A DNA stretch of 64,000 nucleotides from Aquipuribacter nitratireducens (GTDB lineage: Bacteria; Actinomycetota; Actinomycetes; Actinomycetales; JBBAYJ01). Location of the stretch: the NCBI RefSeq assembly GCF_037860835.1, contig NZ_JBBEOG010000011.1, forward strand, positions 47,851 to 111,850, given 5' to 3'. Both the position numbers and the translations under genes were made by a program. Positions 9,039 to 16,791 of the stretch are shown in pieces. The notes under the pieces were generated by a model, which saw only the letters and a program-made list of their open reading frames with translations, was not told the origin of the DNA and did no database searches. Position 1 is the stretch's first letter. Every line of letters begins with the position of its first letter.

Positions 9039-9065
9039 CCGGGTGCGCCACGGTGGCGCACCCGG
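9039..9065. terminator. Strong stem-loop between glyS and the next gene
   Basis: A perfect 12-bp inverted repeat (CCGGGTGCGCCA, loop CGG, then its complement) lies 63 bases after the glyS stop and 17 bases before the next start codon. It has no T-run. It may end glyS transcription or act in the 5' leader of the downstream secreted-protein gene. Confidence 0.5.
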
Positions 9066-9081
9066 CCGGAAGGGTCCCGTC

Positions 9082-9585
9082 ATGAAGCGCCTCCTCGCAG
9101 CAGCAGCCACCGCCTCGCTCGCGGCCGCCGCGTTCCTCGCCGCCCCCGCGCCCGCCGTCGCCGCCGACCGCACGTGCCGCGGCACCCTCGGCGCGGTGGC
9201 GGTCGACGACCTCGTCGTCCCCGCGGGTCGCTCGTGCGTCCTCGACGGCACCCGCGTCCGCGGCAACATCACGATCGAGCGGAACGCGAGCCTGCGGGCG
9301 AGCGGGATCCGCGTCGACGGCAACATCCAGGGCCAGCGGTTCATGCGCGGGAACGTCGTCCGCAGCATCGTGTGGGGCAACATCCAGCTCGAGCAGGGCG
9401 GCGCGGCCTGGCTGCAGTCCAACCGGGTCGACGGCGACATCCAGCTCTTCAGCAACCGCAACCCCACGTACGTCGGGAAGAACCGGATCGGCGGGAACCT
9501 GCAGTGCACGACCAACAGCTACCTGCCGCTCGGCGGGCTCAACGTCGTCGGCGGCAACAAGGAGGACCAGTGCCGGCGGCTGTGA
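9082..9585 (+). CDS. Secreted protein with beta-helix-like GNI/GDI repeats
   Basis: A 167-residue protein with a clear signal peptide (MKRLLAAAATASLAAAAFLA, cleavage near AVAA-D). The mature part repeats a short unit around VRGNITIERNASL, VDGNIQGQRF, VWGNIQLEQGG, VDGDIQLFSNR and IGGNLQCTTN, as in a right-handed beta helix. Cysteines (TCRG, SCVLD, LQCT, QCRRL) could form disulfides. The ATG is preceded by GGAAGGG. Probably exported; function unknown. Confidence 0.75.
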   Translation: MKRLLAAAATASLAAAAFLAAPAPAVAADRTCRGTLGAVAVDDLVVPAGRSCVLDGTRVRGNITIERNASLRASGIRVDGNIQGQRFMRGNVVRSIVWGNIQLEQGGAAWLQSNRVDGDIQLFSNRNPTYVGKNRIGGNLQCTTNSYLPLGGLNVVGGNKEDQCRRL

Positions 9586-9616
9586 GGTCCTGAGCGGACG
9601 GGGTCGGGGCGACGGC

Positions 9617-10567
9617 TCAGCCGCTGCTCCGGAGCCGGAGGACGGGCACCCCTCCGGGGAGCCGCGGCAGCGCGTCGAGCCCGGGGTCCACGACGACCAG
9701 GCCGACGTCCGCCCAGCCGTCCTCCTCCCCGAGCTGGTGCGGCCTGAGGAACCGGAACTCGGGGTCGCCGGCGGCCGCCGCCTCCCGCGCGACCTGCGCG
9801 AGGTCGGCGTCCGTCGGTGGTCGCGCGATCGACGGCGACACCGCGCTGCCCGTCACCACCGCGACGGCAGGTGGGCGCGGCGAGACGGGCGGGAGGGGGT
9901 CACCGGGACTCACCCACACGGTGCGTCCCGGGGTCACCAGCCCGGCGAGCACACCGAGCGTCGGCAGCGGGTCCGGGTCGCCGACGACCGTCTGCGACCG
10001 ACCGAGCCCCAGCTCGGCGAGGACCTCGTCCCAGCCGTCCGGGAGCGCGTCCACACCCACGAGGTCGAGGGCCGCCTGAAGAGGAAGGGCGTCGGGCCCG
10101 CCGCGACGGAGCGGCCAGCGCGGGAACGACGCCCGCGGCCAGACGTACGGCAGGTCGTCGGGGACGTCGGGGAACCAGCGCCGGTAGTGCTCGGGGTCCT
10201 TGCGGACGAGGGCCGAGCGGTGCGACTGGTGGACGGCGTCCAGCCCCAGCCACGGCGGGACCTGTCCGTCCGCGACCAGCCGCTCGCGGTCGGGCTCGAC
10301 GCCGTCGGTGAACGCGAGCACCGCCTCCTTCACGGCGTCGGCGCGCCCGCGCGCCACCCACTCGTCGCACACGGCGGCGGAGTAGGCGACCAGAGCAGGG
10401 ACGAAGCCCCGCCACATCCGGACCGCCGGGTGGTTGCGCCAGCCGTAGTCGACGTACGTGAGGGCGCGGAGCACCTGCAGGCACTCGACCCGCTGCTTAC
10501 CCAGGCGGCGGTCGTCGAGGACGGCCGCGCTGGCGCGGTCGTCGGGGTAGGGCAGGAAGGTCTGCAC
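9617..10567 (-). CDS. MSMEG_6728-type protein with pyrimidine-dimer-glycosylase-like N-terminus
   Basis: A 316-residue protein starting with GTG (VQTFLPYPDDRASAAVLDDR). The N-terminal half matches the actinobacterial MSMEG_6728 family, related to T4 endonuclease V-like pyrimidine dimer glycosylases: RRLGKQRVECLQVLRAL, then WRNHPAVRMW and HQSHRSALVRKDPEHY. The C-terminal 130 residues are proline-rich and of unknown role. It could act in DNA repair, but activity is not shown by the sequence. It lies 51 bp downstream of a co-directional SDR gene. Confidence 0.7.
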   Translation of the reverse strand: MQTFLPYPDDRASAAVLDDRRLGKQRVECLQVLRALTYVDYGWRNHPAVRMWRGFVPALVAYSAAVCDEWVARGRADAVKEAVLAFTDGVEPDRERLVADGQVPPWLGLDAVHQSHRSALVRKDPEHYRRWFPDVPDDLPYVWPRASFPRWPLRRGGPDALPLQAALDLVGVDALPDGWDEVLAELGLGRSQTVVGDPDPLPTLGVLAGLVTPGRTVWVSPGDPLPPVSPRPPAVAVVTGSAVSPSIARPPTDADLAQVAREAAAAGDPEFRFLRPHQLGEEDGWADVGLVVVDPGLDALPRLPGGVPVLRLRSSG

Positions 10568-10617
10568 GCGGCAGCAGTACCCGACGCGACGCCGGTGACG
10601 CCTGGCCTCCCGGCCCG

Positions 10618-11517
10618 TCAGCGTGGAGCGGGCAGCCCTGCGTCCACGCCGGTCAGCTCGTCGGACACCTGCCAGAGCCGGCGGGCGGTGGCCCGGTCGA
10701 GGGCCGCCGGCGGCACCGTCGCAGGCGCCACCCGACGACCCCGGACCTCGCCCGGCCCCTTCGGCCCCCAGTACTCGCCCCCGACGACCCCGTCCGCGGT
10801 CGCGGCGTGCACCTGCGGGCGTGCCGCCTGCTCGGGCGAGGCCATGAACGCCTTCGCCAGCCGGGTCACCGGGCCGGGCAGGGACATCGTCGACATGAGG
10901 TTCGTCCCGCTGACGCCGGGGTGCGCCGCCAGGCTCGTCGTCGCTGCGGCGGCCGCGCGCAACCGCCGCTCGAGCTCGAAGGCGAACAGGAGGTTCGCGA
11001 GCTTGCTCGCCCCGTACGACGCCTGCTGGTCGTAGGGCCGACGCTGCCACTGCAGGTCGTCGAGGTCGATCCGGCCGCCGCGGGCGGCCAGGCTCGACAC
11101 CGTCACCACGCGGGAGCCGGGCACGTCGCGCAGCAGCGGCAGCAGCAGCGCGGTCAGCGCGTGGTGACCGAGGTGGTTGGTGCCGAGCTGCAGCTCGAAG
11201 CCGTCGATGGTCTCGCGCCGCTGCGGCGGCATCATGACGCCCGCGTTGTTGAGGAGGACGTCGAGGCGGTCGACGCGGTCCTGCACCGTCTCCGCGCACC
11301 GACGGACGGACCCGAGGTCGGCGAGGTCGAGGTCGACGAGCTCCGCCCGCGCCGAGGGGACCGCCTCGCGGACCTTCGCGAGGGCGGTCTCGCCCTTCTC
11401 CCGTGAGCGTGCCGTCATGAGCACGCGCGCGCCCTCCTCGGCGAGGGCCACCGACGAGGCGAGCCCCAGTCCGTCGCTCGCACCGGTCACCAGGACGGTC
11501 CGTCCGCGCAGGTCCAT
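10618..11517 (-). CDS. Short-chain dehydrogenase, retinol-dehydrogenase-like
   Basis: A 299-residue SDR oxidoreductase beginning MDLRGRTVLVTGASDGLGLA. It shows the cofactor motif TGASDGLG, NNAG in VLLNNAGVMM, the catalytic serine in VVTVSSLAA and YGASK for the Tyr-Lys pair. TARSRE after the second strand suggests NADP(H). The pattern NHLGHHALT is typical of the retinol dehydrogenase/WWOX-like subgroup. Substrate unknown. It diverges from another SDR gene across about 70 bp. Confidence 0.85.
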   Translation of the reverse strand: MDLRGRTVLVTGASDGLGLASSVALAEEGARVLMTARSREKGETALAKVREAVPSARAELVDLDLADLGSVRRCAETVQDRVDRLDVLLNNAGVMMPPQRRETIDGFELQLGTNHLGHHALTALLLPLLRDVPGSRVVTVSSLAARGGRIDLDDLQWQRRPYDQQASYGASKLANLLFAFELERRLRAAAAATTSLAAHPGVSGTNLMSTMSLPGPVTRLAKAFMASPEQAARPQVHAATADGVVGGEYWGPKGPGEVRGRRVAPATVPPAALDRATARRLWQVSDELTGVDAGLPAPR

Positions 11518-11571
11518 GGCGCCAGCCTCACACGCCCGCCGGGGCCCGGCCCGTCGAGCGGGCGCCCCCAC

Positions 11572-11577
11572 TAGGGT
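11572..11577 (+). promoter_or_regulatory. -10 box of the 11586 SDR gene (leaderless)
   Basis: TAGGGT ends 8 bases before the GTG start, consistent with a leaderless transcript; no Shine-Dalgarno is visible. Confidence 0.45.
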
Positions 11578-11585
11578 GACCGGCC

Positions 11586-12353
11586 GTGAGGATCACCGAC
11601 AGCGTCGTCATGGTCTCCGGGGCCGCCTCCGGCCTCGGTCGTGCCACCGCCCACCGCTTCGCCGCCGACGGCGCCACCGTCGTGCTCGTCGACCTGCCCG
11701 GGGAACGGCTCGACGCCGCCGCCGCCGAGCTGCAGGAGGCGGGCCGCGTCGTCGCGGCCCCCGCCGACGTCACCGACGAGGACCAGCTCGCGGCCGCCGT
11801 CGACACCGCCACCGGTGCGGGCACGCTCCGGGTCGCGGTCGCGTGCGCCGGCATCGCGCCGCCCACCAAGATCTACGGCAAGCGCGGTGTGGCGCCCCTC
11901 GACGGGTTCCGGACGGTGATCGCGGTCAACCTCGTCGGCACGTTCAACCTGTTCCGCCTCGCCGCGCAGGCGATGGCCGGCAACGACGACCTCGACGGGG
12001 ACCGCGGGGTCCTCATCGGGACCGCGAGCGTCGCCGCCTTCGACGGGCAGGTCGGCCAGGCGGCCTACTCCGCCTCGAAGGGCGGCGTCGCGGCGATGAC
12101 CCTGCCGGTGGCGCGGGACCTCGCCGAGCACCACATCCGGGTCATGACGATCGCCCCGGGGATCATGGACACGCCGATGATGGCGGGCCTGCCGGAGAAC
12201 GCCCGGGTGTCGCTGGCCCAGCAGATCCCCCACCCGGCGCGGCTCGGGCGCCCCGAGGAGTACGCGATGCTCGCGGCGCACATCGTGGCGAATCCGCTGC
12301 TCAACGGGGAGACGATCCGCCTCGACGGGGCGATCCGCATGGCCCCGCGCTGA
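11586..12353 (+). CDS. SDR oxidoreductase, 3-hydroxyacyl-CoA dehydrogenase-like
   Basis: A 255-residue SDR protein starting with GTG (VRITDSVVMVSGAASGLGRA). The cofactor loop is SGAASGLG; VDLPGERL suggests NAD. The active site is GTASVAAF and YSASKGG. IAPGIMDTPMM, LPENARVSLAQQIPHPARLG and NPLLNGETIRLDG are typical of type II 3-hydroxyacyl-CoA dehydrogenases (HSD17B10-like), so a beta-oxidation step is likely. It stands alone between the other SDR gene and dusB. Confidence 0.85.
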   Translation: MRITDSVVMVSGAASGLGRATAHRFAADGATVVLVDLPGERLDAAAAELQEAGRVVAAPADVTDEDQLAAAVDTATGAGTLRVAVACAGIAPPTKIYGKRGVAPLDGFRTVIAVNLVGTFNLFRLAAQAMAGNDDLDGDRGVLIGTASVAAFDGQVGQAAYSASKGGVAAMTLPVARDLAEHHIRVMTIAPGIMDTPMMAGLPENARVSLAQQIPHPARLGRPEEYAMLAAHIVANPLLNGETIRLDGAIRMAPR

Positions 12354-12375
12354 GGGGGCACCGGTCCGGGGCACC

Positions 12376-12381
12376 TACCCT
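12376..12381 (+). promoter_or_regulatory. -10 box of dusB (leaderless)
   Basis: TACCCT ends 6 bases before the dusB GTG, matching the TANNNT pattern of leaderless genes. Confidence 0.45.
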
Positions 12382-12387
12382 GGTGCG

Positions 12388-13575
12388 GTGACCCTCACGA
12401 CGCTCGACGCGCCCGTCGGCGCGCCGACCCGGCCGCTGCGCCTCGGCGACCGGGTGCTCGGGGCGCCCGTCGTGCTCGCTCCCATGGCCGGTATCACGAA
12501 CGCCGCCTTCCGGCGGCTGTGCCGCGAGCTCGGCGGCGGCGCGGGGCTCTACGTGTCGGAGATGGTGACGAGCCGCGCGCTGGTCGAGCGCACGCCGGAG
12601 TCGCTGCGTCTCACCGAGCACCACCCGGACGAGCCGGTCAAGAGCGTCCAGCTGTACGCCACCGACCCCGGCACGGCCGCGCGGGCCGTCGAGGTCCTCC
12701 TCGAGCTCGACCGCGCCGAGCACGTCGACCTCAACTTCGGCTGCCCCGTCCCGAAGGTCACCCGCCGCGGCGGGGGAGCGGCGCTGCCGTGGAAGGCCGA
12801 CCTGTTCCGCGCCGTCGTCCGCGCCGTCGTCCGCGCCGCGGAGCCCGCCGGGGTCCCGGTGACGGTGAAGATGCGCAAGGGCATCGACGAGGACCACCTC
12901 ACGTACCTCGACGCGGGCCGCGCCGCCGTCGACGAGGGCGCCGCGTGGGTCGCCCTCCACGGGCGCACCGCCGCACAGCTGTACGCCCCGCACGCCGACT
13001 GGGACGCGATCGCCCGCCTGCGCGACGCCCTGCCCGCCGAGGTGCCCGTCCTGGGTAACGGCGACGTGTTCTCCGCCGAGGACGCCGTCACCATGGTCGA
13101 GCGCACCGGCTGCGACGGCGTGGTCGTCGGGCGAGGGTGCCTCGGGCGGCCGTGGCTGTTCGCCGACATCGCCGCAGCACTCGCCGGCAGCGACGCGCGC
13201 ACCCGCCCCGACCTGCGGACGGTCGTGGCCGCCTTCCGCCGCCACGCCGAGCTGCTCGCCGAGAACATGGCGGACGAGGCACGGGCGTGCCGCGACATCC
13301 GCAAGCACGTCTCGTGGTACCTCAAGGGGTACCCGGTCGGGCACGAGCTGCGGGTGCGCCTCGCCCTCGTCGACTCCCTCGCCGACATCGACGCCGTCAC
13401 CGCCGAGATGCCGCTCGACGCCGCCTACCCCGGCGAGGCCGCCGAGGGGCAGCGAGGGCGCGCCGGCAGCCCGCGCCCCGTGTCGCTGCCCGACGGGTGG
13501 CTGCGCAGCCGCGACCTCGACCCCGCCACCGCCGCGCAGGTCGCCGCGGCCGAGGCGTCCGTGTCCGGCGGATGA
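12388..13575 (+). CDS. dusB: tRNA-dihydrouridine synthase DusB
   Basis: A 395-residue FMN-dependent tRNA dihydrouridine synthase. Motifs in order: VLAPMAGITNAAFRRL, LNFGCPVPKVTRRGGGAAL with the catalytic cysteine, VTVKMRKGID, VALHGRTAAQLY, VLGNGDVFS and GVVVGRGCLGRPWLF. The C-terminal helical domain has CRDIRKHVSWYLKGYP. It is followed by a YdcF-like gene and dgt, with ATGA and GTGA overlaps, so the three form an operon. Confidence 0.93.
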   Translation: MTLTTLDAPVGAPTRPLRLGDRVLGAPVVLAPMAGITNAAFRRLCRELGGGAGLYVSEMVTSRALVERTPESLRLTEHHPDEPVKSVQLYATDPGTAARAVEVLLELDRAEHVDLNFGCPVPKVTRRGGGAALPWKADLFRAVVRAVVRAAEPAGVPVTVKMRKGIDEDHLTYLDAGRAAVDEGAAWVALHGRTAAQLYAPHADWDAIARLRDALPAEVPVLGNGDVFSAEDAVTMVERTGCDGVVVGRGCLGRPWLFADIAAALAGSDARTRPDLRTVVAAFRRHAELLAENMADEARACRDIRKHVSWYLKGYPVGHELRVRLALVDSLADIDAVTAEMPLDAAYPGEAAEGQRGRAGSPRPVSLPDGWLRSRDLDPATAAQVAAAEASVSGG

Positions 13576-14180
13576 GGCGCCTGCTCGCGGCCGTCGTCGT
13601 CCTCCTGCTCGCCGTCCCCGTCGCCGTCGCGCTGCGCGTCGTCCAGGTGGCGCGCTGGGACGACGCCCCGGGCGCCGACGCCCTCGTCGTCCTCGGTGCC
13701 GCCCAGCTCGACGGCGAGCCCGGCGCCGTGCTCGAGGCGCGCCTGCAGCACGCCCTCGACCTCTACGAGGCCGGGGTCGCGCCCGTCGTCGTCACCACGG
13801 GCTCCAACCAGGAGGGGGACCGCTTCACGGAGGCGGGCAGCGGCGAGGAGTGGCTCGTCGAGCGCGGCGTCCCCGCCGACGCGGTCGTCGCGGTCCCCGA
13901 GGGCCGCAACACGTACGACAGCCTCCTCCCGGTCGCCCAGCTGGCCCGCGAGCGCGGCTGGGAGCGGCTGGTCGCGGTGAGCGACCCGTGGCACCTGTAC
14001 CGGGTGCGGGTGATGGCGGACACCGTCGACCTGCCCCTGGTCGGCACCAGCCCCGTGCAGGACGGGCCGAGCACCGCCTCGGCGGGACGTGCCGTCAGCT
14101 ACGTCGGGCGGGAGACCGCCGGGGTGCTCGTCCACCAGGGGGCCGTCGCCCTCGACAAGGTGCGGGGCCTCGCGGCGTGA
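13572..14180 (+). CDS. YdcF/SanA-like (DUF218) membrane protein
   Basis: A 202-residue protein. One N-terminal membrane segment (about residues 3-22) is followed by the DUF218 domain: DALVVLGAAQLDGEPGAVLE, VVTTGSNQEGDRFTEAGS, RNTYDSLLPVAQLARE and SDPWHLYRVRVMA. Relatives include SanA and YdcF, linked to the cell envelope, with unclear chemistry. The ATG overlaps the dusB stop (ATGA), and the end overlaps the dgt start (GTGA). Confidence 0.85.
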   Translation: MRRLLAAVVVLLLAVPVAVALRVVQVARWDDAPGADALVVLGAAQLDGEPGAVLEARLQHALDLYEAGVAPVVVTTGSNQEGDRFTEAGSGEEWLVERGVPADAVVAVPEGRNTYDSLLPVAQLARERGWERLVAVSDPWHLYRVRVMADTVDLPLVGTSPVQDGPSTASAGRAVSYVGRETAGVLVHQGAVALDKVRGLAA

Positions 14181-15454
14181 GCGCGCCCGTCCGTGAGCCC
14201 GTGTCGACACCGGGCTACGACTCGCCGGACCGGGCGCGCTGGGTCGACGAGCCGCCGAAGCGCTCGAGGCGGACGGCGTTCGCCCGCGACCGGGCCCGGC
14301 TGCTGCACTCCTCCGCGCTGCGCCGGCTCGCGGCGAAGACGCAGGTCGTGGGCCCGGACAGCGACGACTTCGTCCGCAACCGGCTCACGCACAGCCTCGA
14401 GGTCGCGCAGGTCGGGCGCGAGCTCGGCGGCGGGCTCGGCTGCGACCCCGACGTCGTCGAGACCGCGTGCCTCGCGCACGACCTCGGTCACCCGCCGTTC
14501 GGTCACAACGGGGAGGCGCTGCTCGACGAGGTCGCGGCCGCGGCCGGCGGGTTCGAGGGCAACGCGCAGACCCTGCGGGTGCTGACCCGGCTCGAGCCGA
14601 AGGTCGTCCGGCCCGACGGGCGCAGCGTCGGGCTCAACCTCACCCGCGCGAGCCTCGACGCGGCGACGAAGTACCCGTGGCGGCGAGGTGAGGGCCCGAG
14701 GAGGTCCGCCCCCCGCAAGTTCGGGGTGTACGCGGACGACGCGGACGTCTTCGCGTGGCTGCGCGACGGCGCCCCCGCCGGGCGGAAGAGCCTCGAGGCG
14801 CAGGTCATGGACCTCGCCGACGACATCGCCTACAGCGTCCACGACGTCGAGGACGCCGTCGTCGCGGGCCGGCTCGACCTCGCCGTCCTGCACGACCCCG
14901 CCGAGCGCGCAGCCGTGGCCGGGACGGCGCTGCGCTGGTACGGCGGCGGGGAGGGCGACGCCCTCGACGAGCCGGCGGTCGTCGCCGCCCTGGAGCGGCT
15001 GCAGCACCTGCCGGAGTGGGTCGCGGGGCCCGTCTCCTCCCGCCCGGCGCTCGCCGCGCTCAAGACGATGACGAGCGCGCTCGTCGGCCGCTTCGTCGGG
15101 GCCGCCGACGCCGCCACCCGCGCCGTCCACGGTCCCGGGCCGCTCACCCGGTACGGCGCCGACCTCGTGGTGCCGGAGGGCACCCGCGCCGAGGTCGTCG
15201 CCCTCAAGGCCGTGGCGGCGCACTACGTCATGCAGGCCGACGACCGTGCGCCCGTGTACGAGCGTCAGCGGGAGCTGCTCTCCGGCCTCGTCGCCGCGCT
15301 CGTCGCCGACCCGTCGCACCTGCAGCCGGCGTACCTGGCGGACCTCGCCGAGGCCGCGGACGACGCCGCCGCCCTGCGCGTCGTCGTCGACCAGGTCGCC
15401 GCGCTCACCGACACGAGCGCCGTCGCCTGGCACGCGGCCCTCGTCGGCGGCTGA
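14177..15454 (+). CDS. dgt: Deoxyguanosinetriphosphate triphosphohydrolase-like protein
   Basis: A 425-residue HD-superfamily hydrolase (dGTPase type). The metal-binding residues are in NRLTHSLEVAQVGRE and CLAHDLGHPPFGHNGE, with a further aspartate in DLADDIAYSVHDVEDAV. It splits dGTP (or other dNTPs) to the nucleoside and triphosphate. The GTG start overlaps the stop of the upstream gene. In actinobacteria dgt often precedes dnaG; here one ferredoxin reductase gene separates them. Confidence 0.92.
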   Translation: MSAPVREPVSTPGYDSPDRARWVDEPPKRSRRTAFARDRARLLHSSALRRLAAKTQVVGPDSDDFVRNRLTHSLEVAQVGRELGGGLGCDPDVVETACLAHDLGHPPFGHNGEALLDEVAAAAGGFEGNAQTLRVLTRLEPKVVRPDGRSVGLNLTRASLDAATKYPWRRGEGPRRSAPRKFGVYADDADVFAWLRDGAPAGRKSLEAQVMDLADDIAYSVHDVEDAVVAGRLDLAVLHDPAERAAVAGTALRWYGGGEGDALDEPAVVAALERLQHLPEWVAGPVSSRPALAALKTMTSALVGRFVGAADAATRAVHGPGPLTRYGADLVVPEGTRAEVVALKAVAAHYVMQADDRAPVYERQRELLSGLVAALVADPSHLQPAYLADLAEAADDAAALRVVVDQVAALTDTSAVAWHAALVGG

Positions 15455-15524
15455 GGCCGCGCGCGCGACGGGACGCCGACCAGGTCCGGGTGCGGGCGCG
15501 CGTGCCGCGTGTTGTGCTCCCGGC

Positions 15525-16769
15525 ATGAGCGCACAGCGTCACGTCATCGTCGGGGCCGGGCTGGCCGGTGCCGGGGCGGCCGCCGCGATCCGCGAGGCCG
15601 ACCCGGACGCGAGCATCACGGTCCTGGGGGAGGAGGCCCACGAGCCCTACGAGCGGCCGGGCCTCAGCAAGGACTACCTGCAGGGGGAGTCCGACGCCGA
15701 CTCCCTGCTCGTCCACGACCGCGGCTGGTACGACGAGCACGACGTCACGCTGCGGACCGGGGCGCACGTCGACAGCATCGACCGCTCCGCCGGGGAGGTC
15801 GTCCTCGCCGACGGCGAGCGGCTCGGCTACGACCGGCTCCTGCTCGCCACGGGGTCCGCTCCCCGCCGGCTGCCCGTCGACGGGATCGACCTCGACGGCG
15901 TCCTCACGTTCCGCACCCGCGAGGACTCCGACGCCGTCAAGGCCGCGATCGCCTCCGGCGACCCGCTCGTCGTGGTCGGTGCCGGCTGGATCGGGCTCGA
16001 GGTCGCGAGCGCCGCCCGCGCCGCCGGGGTCGACGTCACCGTCGTGCACGACGGGAGCGTCCCGCTCGGGCACGTCGTCGGGGACGTCGTCGGGCAGCGC
16101 TTCGCCGAGCTCGCCCGCTCCGCCGGCGTGCGGCTCGTCGACGGCACCCAGGTCGCCCGTGTCCACGGCGACGGTCGGGTGCAGGAGGTCGAGCTGTCGG
16201 ACGGGCAGCGGGTGCCGGCCTCGACCGTCGTGCTCGGGGTCGGGATCACCCCGCGCACGGAGCTCGCCGAGGCCGCGGGGCTCCGGGTGGACGACGGCGT
16301 CCTCGTCGACGGGTCGTTCCGCACCGAGGACGACGCCGTGTTCGCCGTCGGGGACGTGGCCCGCGCGCACAACGCGTGGGTGGGAGAGCCCGTGCGGCTC
16401 GAGCACTACGCGGCGGCGAGCGACGGCGGGCCGATCGCCGGCCGCTCGATGGCGGGTGCGCTGCGGGAGGGCGAGCAGTGGGCGAAGCCGCCGTTCTTCT
16501 GGAGCGACCAGTTCGGCGCCGGCCTGGAGTACCGGGGCTGGGCGGACCCGGAGCGCCACCACGTCGTTCTCCGGGCGAGCGCCCCGGCGTCGGAGACCGG
16601 CACCCCGTGGTTCGCCTTCTGGCACGACGGCGGCCGCCTCGTCGCGGGCCTGCACGTGGACGGGTGGGACGACGCCGACACCGTCAAGGACCTCGTGACG
16701 AGCCGGGCCGAGGTCGACGTCGCCCGTCTCGCCGATCCCCAGGTGCCGCTCGGCGACGTCCGGGTGTAG
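15525..16769 (+). CDS. NAD(P)/FAD ferredoxin reductase
   Basis: A 414-residue pyridine-nucleotide flavoprotein. FAD motif VIVGAGLAGAGAA at the N-terminus, YERPGLSKDYL, LLLATGSAPRRLPVDG, NAD motif VVVGAGWIGLEVA, and VFAVGDVARA. The last 85 residues are a reductase C-terminal domain (PPFFWSDQFGAGLEYRGWAD). It resembles rhodocoxin/putidaredoxin reductases that pass electrons to a ferredoxin for oxygenases. No ferredoxin or P450 gene is nearby, so its partner is unknown. Confidence 0.88.
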   Translation: MSAQRHVIVGAGLAGAGAAAAIREADPDASITVLGEEAHEPYERPGLSKDYLQGESDADSLLVHDRGWYDEHDVTLRTGAHVDSIDRSAGEVVLADGERLGYDRLLLATGSAPRRLPVDGIDLDGVLTFRTREDSDAVKAAIASGDPLVVVGAGWIGLEVASAARAAGVDVTVVHDGSVPLGHVVGDVVGQRFAELARSAGVRLVDGTQVARVHGDGRVQEVELSDGQRVPASTVVLGVGITPRTELAEAAGLRVDDGVLVDGSFRTEDDAVFAVGDVARAHNAWVGEPVRLEHYAAASDGGPIAGRSMAGALREGEQWAKPPFFWSDQFGAGLEYRGWADPERHHVVLRASAPASETGTPWFAFWHDGGRLVAGLHVDGWDDADTVKDLVTSRAEVDVARLADPQVPLGDVRV

Positions 16770-16779
16770 CCCGCGCACC

Positions 16780-16785
16780 TAGACT
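16780..16785 (+). promoter_or_regulatory. -10 box of dnaG (leaderless)
   Basis: TAGACT ends 6 bases before the GTG of dnaG, a leaderless promoter pattern. Confidence 0.45.
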
Positions 16786-16791
16786 CGGACG

